Under the pieces are notes generated by a model. It had not been told where the DNA came from. It did no database searches and worked only from the letters and a program-made list of their open reading frames with translations. Below, one piece after another: positions 22,825 to 35,965 of a stretch of 64,000 nucleotides of DNA (its first letter is position 1; every line of letters starts with the position of its first letter). Location: NCBI GenBank assembly GCA_933228675.1, contig OW121743.1:108061468-108125467 (forward strand), read 5' to 3'. The translations under genes and the position numbers were made by a program. This DNA comes from Stomorhina lunata (lineage: Eukaryota; Arthropoda; Insecta; Diptera; Rhiniidae).

Positions 22825-23345
22825 AAATTTTCTATTAAAAATTTTGGTATAAAAATTTTAATGGAAACATTTTTGATATAAAGAATGAATGAGCAGAATT
22901 TAGATTTAAATATTTTATTAGAAAATTTTCGATGTAAAATTTTTTTAGAAAAATTTTCGATATAAAATTTTTGTAGAAAAATTTTCGATATAAAATTTTG
23001 TAGAAAAATTTTCGATGTAAACTTTTAGAAGTAACATTTTTTTTTTATCGAAAATTTGACGATCTAAATTTTTTTCAAGAAAATTTTGTACAAAAAATTT
23101 TCAATGTAAAATATTTTATATAAATTAAAAAAAAAAAAAAAAATTTAAGTAAAAATCTTTTTAGTCAATTTTGAAGAAAGATTTTCTAATTAGTTTTTTA
23201 TAAAAAAATTTGTTATTAAAAAAATAAGAAATTTTAATTTTTCGATAAAGAATTTTTTCGGTGCATACATTTTTATCATAAAGTTTAATTGAAATTGGTC
23301 TTTTTCATATAAAAAATTCAACAAAAATTTTCGATGCAACATTTC
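22825..23345. repeat. Satellite array R3, degenerate
   Basis: Only a few clear units (22915-23030) of TTCGAT / ATAG-type; the rest has decayed into A/T runs, including an A18 run near 23125. Confidence 0.7.
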
Positions 23346-24425
23346 AGATCTTCAATTTCATTAAAACTGTTTGTTGGGTATACATAAATGTTAGTATGGA
23401 GTTGTATGTTATTTTTAGTTGTAGACTGTAATCAACAAAAGAAATTGCATACATTTTGTTACTTCGTTTTAAGTTGTTTCCTTGCTAATGCTTTTGCTGT
23501 TGTTGTTCTGCTGCTGATACTGATGATGCTGTTGTTACTACTAAAATTGCTGTTGCTGTTCCATGATGTTTTGTTGTTCTTTTCTATGTATACGAAACAA
23601 ATATGTAGTAAAAAGTTTTTTGTTTTCATCTCAATGTTTCTGTTTCTGCAGTTGTTAGACAATTTCCTGTATAAAAGAAAATTGAAAAGCAAAAAACTCT
23701 ATATAAATTGACTCATAAGCTTAAAGCGTTTCTAAAATGCCTACTCCATCTATCTCGTAGATACTACTCTTTTTTTTTCCAGTAACATTCATTTACTTAT
23801 AGTTAGAACAACTGAAATACATGTCAATACATTTTATTTGCCGTGTTTCGTTTGTGTTTAAAACTGGACTAGATGTTTCTTTTCTGCTTCGAACATAAAC
23901 TTTTTATGTAAAAAACAAGAATGAATCAATATTGATAAAACTTAGAGGAAAAACATTAAACAAATTTAAAGAAAGAACATTTATTTACAGTTTTCAATAT
24001 TTTAATTTGTTTGTTTTTATAAGACACATAAATTTTAAAATATGCATATATTTATTTTCAATTAAGTCTAATGAAACTAATTCAATTAAATCTGTCATAT
24101 AAGTTGTCAGAAATACTTGTCTTTGCATTTTAATTTATATAACTATTTCTTTTATAAGTTTGTTATGTAGAAAATCAGATATTAAAAGTTGTCAATATAA
24201 CAATAATATCAATAAAAATTATTTCTTGTCTATTTAATATTCTTCTAAGTACAAACATTAAAAATAATATCAGCAATAATATTAATATGCAAAAAATACT
24301 CAAAAATCTTTAAATCTTTTAAAACACGTACATATAAATTGTCAAATTTCCATATGTTTTTCAATTAAATTTAAATGGGAAATTTTAAAACACTCATGGT
24401 AAAATGTCTGCAAAAATCATATAAC
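23346..24425. other. AT-rich spacer
   Basis: Includes a GTTGTTGTTCTGCTGCTG-type low-complexity patch at 23500-23580, which produces opposing short frames on both strands. No gene recognised. Confidence 0.45.
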
Positions 24426-27400
24426 AAATTGTTCGATAATAAAAATTGTTTGATGTAAAAATTTTTATAGAAAATTTTTCGATATAAAATTTCTATAGAA
24501 ATTTTTTCGATATAAAATTTTTAGATATAAAATATTTAGACATACCATTTTTAGATATAAAATTTTTAGATATAAAAAGTTCTATCAATATAAAAATTCC
24601 TGCAAAAAATTTTTCGATATAAAAATTTCTATGCAAAATTTTTCAATATAAATATTTCTGTAGAAAATAATATAAAAATTTCTATAGAAAATTGTATGAC
24701 TTTAAAATTTCTGTAAAAAATTTTTCGATATAAAAATTTCTATAAAAAAATCGAATTAAAAATTCCTATAGAAAATTTTTCGATATAAAAATTTTAATAG
24801 AAAATTTTTTGATAAAAAATTTTCTGAAAAAACTATTTGATAAAAAATTTTCTGTAAAAAATTTCTTAATAAAACAATTTCTATAGAAAAATTTTCAATA
24901 TAAAAATTTTTATGGAAAATTTTCCATATAAAAATTTATATAGAAAATTTTTCAATATAAAAATGTTTATAGAAAATTTTTCGATTTAAAAATGTTTATA
25001 AAAAATTTTTTAATAAAAAATTTTTCGTTATAAAAATTTCTATAAAAAATTTTTCAATATTAATTTCTTATTTTTTAATAAAAAATTTTTCGATTATAAA
25101 ATTTCTAAAGAAAATTTTTCAATAAAATTTTTTAATAAAATTTCAATAAACAATTTTTCTATATAAAAATTTCTTTAGAAAATTTTTCGGTATAAAAATT
25201 TCTATAGAAAAATTTTGAAATAAAAATTTCTAAAGAAAATCTTTCGATATAAAAATTTCTATAGAAAATTTTTCGATGACAAAATTTCCATAAAAAATTT
25301 TTCGAATTAAAAATTTCTATAGCAAATTTTTCGATATAAAAATTTCTATGGAAAAATTTTCGATAAAAAATTTTTCGATGAAAAAATTTCCATAAAAAAT
25401 TTTTCGAATTTAAAATTTCTATAGAAAATTTTTCGATGTAAAAATTTTTATAGAAAATTTTTTGATAAAAAATTTTCTGTAAAGAATTTCTTAATATAAA
25501 AATTTCCATAAAAAATTTTTCGAATTTAAAATTTCTATAGCAAATTTTTCGATATAAACATTTCTATGGAAAAATTTTCGATGAAAAAATTTCCATAAAA
25601 AATTTTTCGAATTAAAAACTTCTTTAGAAAATTTTTCGATGTAAAAATTTTTAGAGAAAATTTTTTGATAAAAAATTTTCTGTAAAGAATTTCTTGATAT
25701 AAAAATTTCTATAGAAAAATTTTCAAATCTATAGAAAATTTTTCGATGAAAAAATTTCCATAAGAAATTTTTCGAATTAAAAATTTCTATAGAAAATTTT
25801 TCGATATAAAAATTTTTATAGAAAATTTGTTGATAAAAAATTTTCTGTAAAGAATTTCTTGATATAAAAATTTCTATAGAAAAATTTTCAAATCTATAGA
25901 AAATTTTCGATATAAAAATTTCCATAAAAATATTTGGGATAAAAAAATTTATATAAAAAATTTTTCAATTTAAAAATGTTTATGGAAAATTTTTCGATTT
26001 AAAAATTTCAATAGAAAATTTAATTAGTTTTATTGTAGTGTATTGCACTAAGATCCCAGTTTTTAATAAAAATATTTTTAGAAAAAATTTTTTGTTATAA
26101 AAATTTCAATAGAAAATTTTTCGTTATAACAATTTCAATCGAAAAATTTTTGTTATTAAAATTTCAATCGAAAATTTTTCGATTAGAAAATTTCTATAGA
26201 AAATTTTTCGATTTAAAAATTTTAATAGAAAATTTTTCGATACAAAAATTTCTTTAGAAGATTTTTCGATACAAAAATTTCGATAGAAAAATTTTAAAAT
26301 AAAAAATTTCTAAAGAAAATTTTTCGATATAAAAATTTCTATAGAAAATTTTTTGATATAAAAATTTCTATAGATAATTTTTTAATAAAAAATTCTTTAG
26401 AAAAACTTTTTCGTTAAGAATTTCTATAGAAAATGTTCAATATAAATTTCTATAGATAATTTTTCGATTATAAAATTTCTATAGAAAATTTTTTGATATA
26501 GAAAATTTTTTGATATAGAAAATTTTTAAATAAAAAAGGTTTCGTTAAAAAATTTTTTATAGAAAATTTTTCGATTATAAAATTTCTATAGAAAATTTTT
26601 GATTATAAAATTTCTATATAAAATTTTTATAGAAAAGATTTCGATATAATGATTTCTATAGAAAATTTTTGAAATAAAATTTCTAAAGAAAATTTTTCAG
26701 TATAAAAATTTCTATAGAAAAAAATTTCTATATAAAAATTGTTATAAAAGATTGTTTGATATTAAAATTTTTATAGATAATGTTTCGAAATAAAAATTTT
26801 TATAGAAACATTTTCGATATAAAAGTTTCTATAGAAAATTTTTCGACGTAAAAATTTCTATAGAAAATTTTTCTGTATAAATACTTCTATAGACAATTTT
26901 TCGATATAAAAATTGCTATAATCATTTTTTCGAAATCAAAAATTTCTATAGAATATTTTTTGATATAAAAATTTCCGTAGAAAATTTTTTGATATAAAAA
27001 TTTCTTAACTTAATTTTTCGATATAAAAATATCTATAGAAATTTTTTAGTATAAAAATTTCTATAGGAAATTTTTTGATATAAAAATTTCTTAAGAAAAT
27101 TTTTTGATATAAAAATTTAAATAGAATATATAATATTGATATATAAATTTCTATAGAAAATTTTTCAATAAAATGATTTCGATATAAAATTTTTGATATA
27201 CAATTTCTAAAGAAAATTTTTCGATATAAAAGTATCTATAGAAAATTTTAAGATATTTATTTTTCGAAATAAAGACTTCTATAGAAAATTTTTTGATTTA
27301 AACACTTTTATGGAAAATTTTTCAATATAAAAATTTCGAAAGAAACTTTTTTGATATAAAAATTTCTAATGAAAATTTTTCAATATAAAAATTTCGAAAG

Positions 27401-27935
27401 AAAATTTTTCGATATAAAAATTTCGTAAGAAAATTTTTCTATATAAAAAATGTCTATTGAAAATTTTCCGATATAAAAATTTAAATAGAAACATTTTTGA
27501 TATATAAATTTTTCGATATAAACATTTCTATAGAAAATTTTTCGATATAAAAATTTTAATGGAAAAATTTTCTATATAAAAATTTTAATGGAAAAATTTT
27601 CTATATAAAAATTTCAGTAAAAAAATTTTCGATATAAAAGTTTTTAAAGAAAATTTTTGATAAAAAAATTTGTATAGAAAATTTTTCAAAATTACGATTT
27701 CTAAAAAGATTTTGACTAAAAAATTTCTATAGAAAATTTTTTGATATAAAAATTTCTAAAGAAAATTATTTGATATAAGTCTTTTACTAGAACAGTTTTT
27801 GACGTAAAAATATCTATAGAAAAATTTTCAATACAAAAATTTCCATAGAAAATTTTTAAAAGAAAAATTTGTATTAAAAATTTTAAATATATAACTTTTA
27901 ATAGAAGTTTTTTTGATGTAAAATATTTCTAAAAT
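24426..27935. repeat. Satellite array R4, ~29-bp units with higher-order structure
   Basis: Unit order: TTCGATAT, A5, T3, CTATAG, A4, T3, heavily variable. The marker CTGTAAAGAATTTCTT recurs at 25477, 25680 and 25845, showing 165-203-bp higher-order repeats. A non-array piece at 26022-26066 (GTAGTGTATTGCACTAAGATC) interrupts it and matches 45853-45878 inverted. The 116- and 144-codon minus-strand frames at 25159-25925 are products of the repeat. Confidence 0.88.
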
Positions 27936-29154
27936 ATAATCATTATATTTTTTTTTAATATTGTCGATATATGCATTCGAAAATTTTTTAATATTTTGAT
28001 ATATTTTATTTTATGATCAATATTTTTCTAGTGTATGAAATCGTAATAATTTAAAATATATAAAAATACAAGATATTTAACTAGGAAATAGTCTTTATAC
28101 GATTATAATGCAATAATCTACATATGTTTGTGGGATAAAAGACATAATTCATACAATCTTATTATTGTTTTGCCAGATAATTTGAATATAAGTATTATAA
28201 TAATTATCGTCATCAACATTATCATCGATGGCAATAATTTTATTGGTACTACGAAATGAAATCGTAACAATTGCTTTAGATACCAAAATTCACAAATGAG
28301 TTTATAAGTTTATAACCAAAAAAATCCTTTCTACCATATTCTTACCATCTCTCATTTGAAATTTGATCAAATAAACATAAAATATGAATTATTATACGAA
28401 CATTCACAGATACAAATAAATTTTCTACTACTAAGATACTCACTACTACTACTTCTGCTTCTTTTGAGGTAGTAAATTACTAAAGAGTTATTGCTATTTC
28501 CAAAATTTCGTATATTTAGAATTATACGAAAATTTGGGTAGTGCTGGGATTTGGTTTGGAATAGGATAGGGGGGATTCTTCATTGCCGGGAGTGTAGAAT
28601 AAAATAAATCAGACAAAGACAATAAATTATGAAATACAATTTTTTACCTCTAGGCATAAATAAATTGAAGTTGAATTTGAGAATGAGCAAATACGAGTAC
28701 AACAAATAAATATGAATCTTCTACTGTTTCATCTTCTTATTGGCATATTTTCAATTTCCAACTCCCAACCCCAAATATTAATATTATATTTACTCTAGAT
28801 TTGTATTTGTATATCTATAATTTGTAGAGGATTAAATCAAGAGTTCAGATTTTTAAAGAGACTTCTTTCTAGTGGAGTCTAGAATGTAGATAAACCCAAA
28901 TGAAAACCCAATAAAAGAATTAATATTTTTGTTTGTATGCGAATGAAAATAATATAAATATGTAATTCTGTAGACATACATTACATTTCAATTTGCAGTT
29001 TATTTTATTTTGTTGAAATATTATTAAATTTTAGTTCATATTTACCATATTTTGTATTCATACATGTTGCTCGTTGGCATGAAGAGTGATATAAATGGAA
29101 ATTTGTAGATTTTGACTATTGTTTCATAAACTAAATTGTCTCAGTATAATTTTC
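27936..29154. other. AT-rich spacer
   Basis: No gene, RNA or element end recognised over 1.2 kb. Confidence 0.45.
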
Positions 29155-31650
29155 CATTTAAACCTTTTCATATAAAATTTTCGATTAAAATTTTTCTTTT
29201 AAAAAATTTTCGATTAAAATTTTTCTTTTAAAAAATTTTCGATTTAAATTTTTCTTTTATAAAATTTTTAGAAAAAAAACTTTTTTTAGGAAATTCTTGA
29301 TACCAAAAATAAAAATTTCGAAAGAAAAATTTTTGATATAAATATTTTTTGATATAAAAATTTATATAGAAAATTTTTTGATATACAAATTTTTATAGAA
29401 CATTTTTCGATATAAAAATTTTTATAGAAGATCTTTCGATATAAAAAATTTTTCTATAGAAACCTTTTCGATATAAAAATTTCTATAGAAAATTTTTCGA
29501 TATGAAAATTTCTACAGAAGATTTTTCGATATAAAAATTTCTATAGAAAATTTTTCGATATAAAAGTTTCTATAACAAATTTTTTGATATACAAATTTTT
29601 ATCGAAAATTTTTCGATATAAATATTTCTATAGAAAATTTTTTGATATAAAAATTTCTATAGAAAATTTTTCGATATAAAAATTTTGTGAAAAATTTTCG
29701 ATATAAAAATTTCTATACGAAATTTTTCGATATAAAAATTTCTATAGAAAATGTATGTATATAAAAATTTCTATAGAAACTTTTTTGATATAAAAATTTC
29801 TATAGAAACTTTTTCGATATAAAAATTTCTATAGAAACTTTCTAGATATAAAAATTTCTATAGAAACTTTTTCGATATAAAAATTTCGTAAAAAATTTTC
29901 GATATAAAAATTTCTTTAGAAGATTTTCGATATAAAAATTTCAATAGAAAATTTTTCGATATAAAAGTTACTATAAAAAATTTTTTGATATAAAAATTTT
30001 TATCGAAAATTTTTCGATATAAAAATTTCTATAGAATATTTTTTGATATAAAAATTTCTATAGAAAATTTTTCGATATAAAAATTTCTATAGAAAATTTT
30101 TCTATAGAAAATTCCTATAGAAAATTTTTTGATATAAAAATTTCTATAGAAAATTTTTTGATATAAAAATTACTATAGAAAATTTTTTGATATAAAAATT
30201 TCTATAGAAACTTTTTCTATATAAAAATTTCTATAGAAACTTTTTCGATATAAAAATTTCTATAGAAATTTTTTCGATATAAAAATTTCTATAGAAAATT
30301 TTTCAATATAAAAATTTCTATAGAAAATTTTTCAATATAAAAATTTCTTCACAAAATTTTTTGATATAAAAATTTCTATAGAAACTTTTTCGATATAAAA
30401 ACTTCTTTAGAAAATTTTTCGATATAAAAATTTCTATAGAAAATTTTTCTGTATAAAAATTTCTGTAGAAAATTTTTCGATATAAAAATTCCTATAGAAA
30501 ATTTTTCGATATAAAAATTTCTATAGAAAATTTTTCGATATAAAAATTTCTATAGAAACTTTTTCGATATGAAAATTTCTATAGAAAATTTTTCGATATA
30601 AAAATTTCTGTAGAAAATTTTTCGATATAAAAATTTCCATAAAAAATTTTTCGATATAAAAATTTCTATAGAAAATTTTTTTATATAAAAATTTCTGTAG
30701 AAAATGTTTCTATAGAAACTTTTTCGATATAAATATTTCTATACTCAATTTTTCGACATAAAAATTTTTATAGAAAATTTTTTGGTATAAAATGTTTCGA
30801 TGTAAAAATTTCTATAGAAACTTTTTCGATATAAAAATTTCTATAGAAAATTTTTCGATATAAAAATTTCCTTAGAAAATTTTTCGATATAAAAATTTCC
30901 TTAGAAAACTTTTCGATATAAAAATTTCTATAGAAAATTTTTTTATAAAAATATTTTTAAAGAAAATTTTTCAATATAAAAATTTATATAAAATTTTTCG
31001 GTATAAAAATTTCTATAGAAAATTTTTCGATGTAAAAATTTTTATGGAAAATTTTTTGATATAAAAATTTTTATCGAAAATTTTTCGATATAAAAATTTC
31101 TATAGAAAATTTTTTGATATAAAAATTTTTATAGAAAATTTTTCGTTATAAAAATTTTGTGGAAAATTTTCGATATAAAAATTTTGTGGAAATTTTTCGA
31201 TATAAAAATTTCTATAGAAAATGTTTCTATATAAAAATTTCTATAGAAACTTTTTTGATATAAAAATTTCTATAGAAACTTTTTTGATATAAAAATTTCT
31301 ATAGAAAATTTTTCGATGTAAAAATTTCTATAGAAAATTTTTCGATATAAAAATTTCTATAGAAAATGTTTCTATATAAAAATTTCTATAGAAAATGTTT
31401 CTATATAAAAATTTCTATAGAAACTTTTTCGATATAAAAATTTTTATAGAAACTTTTTCGATATAAAAATATCTATAGAAACTTTTTCGATATAAAAATT
31501 TCTATATAAAATTTTGCGATATAAAAATTTCGATACTAAATTTTTCGTTATGAAAATTTCTATAGAAAATTTTTCGATATAAAAATTTCTTGGAAAATTT
31601 TTCGATATAAAATTTCTATAGAAACTTTTTCGATATAAAAATTTTCTTTG
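29155..31650. repeat. Satellite array R5, homogeneous 29-bp units
   Basis: About 80 units of TTCGATAT, A5, T3, CTATAG, A4, T3. It is one of the two most uniform arrays. Common sub-variants replace TTTCGATAT with CTTTTTCGATAT or TTTTTGATAT. Confidence 0.92.
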
Positions 31651-32490
31651 AAAATACTCCAGTCTATGCATCTTGTTTTTGCTTTTATGACTTATGCCAC
31701 TTTTTTCATAAATCATCGTTATATATTTATGTTAAAGTTTACGAAGTTATGTCATTTATACAAACTACAATTGTATTTACGAATATTTGTATCTAGATAT
31801 ATACATATGTTGCTTATAACATTTGTAGTATAAGTTTGTTATTACATAATTTATCTATAAAATATGAAAATTATTATATTTGTAAGAGTTTGATGCCTAT
31901 GAAATTGGCAAATTGCATTTTCGTTTATAAAATTATATTTAAATTCATATATATTTACAAATATAAAGAAATATTAATTTAAATTGGTAAATATTATTTG
32001 TAATTTTCAAGAGTTAGCAAACGTTTTTCTATTAACATTAACACTTTAGTGCCAAGATATAATTAGCCTTAAGAATCTAATAGAATAAAGATTAAATTTT
32101 TTACAAAACACTCCATTTTAATTTATCTTAATAAGAAATTAAATTTTTAGAAAATTTAAAATTCAAGAATCATATTACAATATTTTTATAATATTGCCGC
32201 TTGGCCATAAGTGGGTTAAGTAGTAATTTAAAATATATTTCTAGGTGCATTTGATTAATATTTGTTAATTTTACTCTAAATTAATATTAAATGTATGTAA
32301 ACTCCTTCTTATAGCAAATATAATTAGTAAAAGTTACATAAAATAATTTTATACTTATACAAATTTCGAATAATTGATCCCGATATTTGGCATAAACACA
32401 TTAAACAATTGGCTAACTTGTCGCATTTTAATAGTTAATTTTTTGACATAAATATTACATTTTAGAATTAAAATTTTTTATATAAAATTA
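31651..32490. other. AT-rich spacer
   Basis: Nothing recognised. Ends abruptly at a family C element. Confidence 0.45.
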
Positions 32491-32492
32491 TT

Positions 32493-32830
32493 GACCAAAG
32501 ACTCTATAATATAAAGATAATGCACTTCCATACACTGAATTGCCCTATGGTCGTTTTGAAAAATCCCATGAAAAAAAGAGTATATCGCTTTTAATATTAT
32601 TCGGAAACAACTAATGTAGATGATTAGCCAATGAGAGAAAGCTAAGGCACACACTTCTTCTGTTATCCTTGACTCCCAGTGGAGCATAGGGCCTCATAAA
32701 GGCACATACACGTGCTCATGAAATGTATGTTTGTTTGTGCGTTTCTTTGTTTTTCATTGTTTTTATCCACTATAACTTCACATTTGTCACAAAAAAATGT
32801 TTGGAGTGCAATATCTTTATATTAGAGTGT
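32493..32830. mobile_element. MITE-like family C, copy 3, carrying a 47-bp insertion
   Basis: Inverted ends CTCTATAATATAAAGAT and, from the right, CTCTAATATAAAGATATTGC. Relative to copies 1 and 2 it has an extra 47 bp at 32652-32698 bracketed by the 8-bp direct repeat AAGGCACA (32644-32651, 32699-32706). The insert includes GACTCCCAGTGGAGCATAG, found again near 39876. Confidence 0.65.
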
Positions 32831-32869
32831 TTTTGATTTGACATAGAAATCTATTGAAGAAAATATAAG

Positions 32870-35800
32870 ATGAATTTTTACCGAAAATTTTGATTATTAA
32901 TTTTTATAATGTATACTGTAATTTTCAATACTAAATTTTTTAACACAAAATTTTTCAAGTTAAAAATTTTTGTGAATAATTTTTTATAGAAAATTTTGGT
33001 ATTAAAATTTTTAATAAAAAATGTTTGATATTAAACTTTTTCAAAGAAAATTGTTGATTTTAAAATAGTTAATTTTTCAAGAAAATTTACAATTTTAGGA
33101 TTTTTAAAAAAAAATTTTTCGATTTTCAAATATTTATAGAATATTTTTGACCAAAATTTTATTTAAAGAAAATTTTCGATATTGAAATTTTTCATTAAAA
33201 ATTTGAAATATTTAAATTTTTGTAAAAAAATTTCTATATTAAATTTTTTATTAAAAATTTTTGATAAAAAATTTTTGATTTAAAAATTGTCGATGGTATT
33301 TTTTTTATAGAAATATCCCGGTAATAAATTTATGATTCAAAAGTTTCTTATATAAAATTTTTAATAGAAAATTGTCAATTTTAAAATTTTTCAAAGAAAA
33401 TTTTTGATTTAAAAATTTTAGATATTAAAATTTTTAAATAAAATTTTTGGTTCTTAAATTTCTTTTAGTAAATTTTCGATTTTTAAATTTTTCATAAAAA
33501 TTTTTCGAATTTAAAATTTTTCATAAAAAATTTTCTGAATAAAAGTTTTTCATACTAAATTTTAGATATTACATATTTTTATTAAATTTTGGAAATTACA
33601 TTTTTTACAGAAAATTTTCAATGGTAATTTTTTTTTATAGAAATATCCCGATATTAAATCTATCTTCATTGAACTTTTGCTATTTTAAAATTTTTTCATA
33701 CAAATTTTTTTAATAAAAGTTTTTCATAATAAATTTTAGATATTAAAATTATTTTAAAAAATTTTAAAAATTACATTTTTTATAGAAAATTTTCAATGGT
33801 AAAATTTTTTTATTTAAATATCCGGATATTAAAAGAAAATTTTTTAAATTAAAATTTTTTATAGAAAATTAACAATTTAAAAATTCGTCAAAAAAAATTT
33901 TGAAAGAAAATTTTGAAAGAAAATTTCTGTTTATAGAAAATTTTCGATTTTTAAATTTATCATAAAAAAATTTTTGATTTAAAATTTTGCATAAAATATT
34001 TTCTGAATAAACGTTTTTCGTAGAAAATTTCAGATATTAAAATTTGTATAAAATTTTTTGAATGCATGTACACATTTTATAGAAAATTTTCGATAGTAAA
34101 GTTTTTTTTATAGAAAAATCCCAATATTAAATTTAAGATTCAAAATAGAAAATTATCAATTTTAAAATTTTTCGTAGAAAATTTTTGATTTTAAAATTTT
34201 TAAAGAAAATTTTTGATTTAGAAATTTTATAAAAAATTTCCGATTTACAAATTTTCAAATAAAATTTCCTTTTTTAAAAATTTTATAGAAAATTTCCAAT
34301 TTTAGAATTTTTCATAAAACTTGAGATTTTAAAATTTCATATAAAATTTTGTGAATAAAAGTTTTTCATAACAAATTTTTGATATTGAAATTTTTATAAA
34401 AGATCTTGGACATTGAATTTTTTATAGAAAATTTTCGATGGTAACATTTTTTCATAGAAGTATCCCAATATTAAATTTATGATTCAAAAGTTTTTTATAG
34501 AAAATTTTTGAAATTAAAACTTTTGGTATAAAGTTATCAATTTTTAAAATTTTCAAAGAAATTTTTTGATTTTAAAATTTTTGAAAGAAAATTTTTGATT
34601 TAAAAATTAAAAAAAAAAAAATTGGATATTAAAATTTTTAAATAAGATTTTCGATTTTAAAATTTTTCATAGAAAATTTTTGATTTTTAAAATTTTTTAT
34701 AAAAAATTTTCGATCTTTTATATAAAATTTTCTGAATAAAAATTTTTAATAATAAATTTTAGATATTAAAATTTTGAATATAATAATTTTTATAATGAAG
34801 ATTCGATATCATTATTTTTTATAAATTTTAAAATATTTTTATAGATACATATATTTCGATAATAAATTTACGATTCAAAAGTTTTTTAGAAAACTTTTCA
34901 AAGAAAATTTTTTTTAGAAATTATTTTAAGAAACTTTTTGATTTTAAATTTTTGAACGAAAATTTTTAATTTAAAAATTTTAGAACAAAATTTCCGACTT
35001 TAAAATTTTTTAATAAAATTTCCGACTTTAAAATAAAATTTTTGATTTTAAAATTTTTCATAGAAAATTTTCGATTTTAAAATTTTTATAGAAAATTTTC
35101 TATTTAAAAATTTTAAAAAAATTTCAGATTTTAAGATTTAAAAAAAGTTCTTTCAAAAAAATTTTCTATTTTAAAATTTTTAATAGAAAATTTTTTATTT
35201 TAAAATTTTTATTAGAAAATGTTTGATTTTAAAATTTTTATTAGAAAATGTTTGATTTTAAAATTTTTCATAGAAAATTTTCGATTTTAAAATTTTTCTT
35301 AGAAAATTTCCGATTTTTAAATTTTTCATAAAAAATGTTCTATTTTAAAATTTTTAATAAAAAAATTTTGATTAGAAAATTTTTCATAGAAATTTTTTGA
35401 TTTTTAAAATGTTTATAAAAAATTTTCGATCATAAAATTTTTCATAGAAAATTTTCGATTGTAAAATTTATGTTGAAAATTTTCGATTTTTTAATTTCTA
35501 TAGGAAACTATCGATGTTTATATTTAATTTAAAATTTTTTATAGAAAATTTTGACTTTAGAATTTTAAATCGAAAAATATTTATGAACATATTTTTCGAT
35601 TAAAAAATTGTTTAAATAAAATTTTTTATTTTTAAATTTTTCAAAGAAAATTTTGAATTTTTAAATTTTTTATAGAAAATTTTTGATTAAATTTTTCTGT
35701 TTTTAAATATTTACAGAAAATTTGTATTTTAAATTTTTGTATGAAAATTTTCGATATTTTAAAATTTAATAAAAAATTTAAATCAAAAAGTTTTTTTTAA

Positions 35801-35965
35801 AAAGAGTTTGATAAGAAAATAGTTTTTTTTATTAAATTTATATTAACTTTTCTATAGAATATTTTCATACATTTTAAATAAAAAATTTACATTGAAAATT
35901 TCTCATTGTAAATTTTATTATTTTTGTTTTATTTTAAATATAAAATTTTCTTTATTCTTCTTACT
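32870..35965. repeat. Satellite array R6, old ~30-bp units
   Basis: Unit order: TTCGATTTT, A4, T5, CATAG, A4, T3, with much decay. Clearest at 34640-34720 and 35030-35460. The marker AAATATCCCGATATTAAAT-like word recurs near 33312, 33644, 33822, 34115, 34458, hinting at ~150-340-bp higher-order repeats. Confidence 0.8.

Noticed and set aside
23388..23711. Overlapping frames on both strands with Leu-rich or Asn/Ser-rich peptides
   Set aside because: Produced by a GTTGTT/CTGCTG low-complexity patch; opposite frames are equally open.
29155..31650. CRISPR-like array
   Set aside because: Regular 29-bp units have no unique spacers; this is a simple satellite in a eukaryotic genome.
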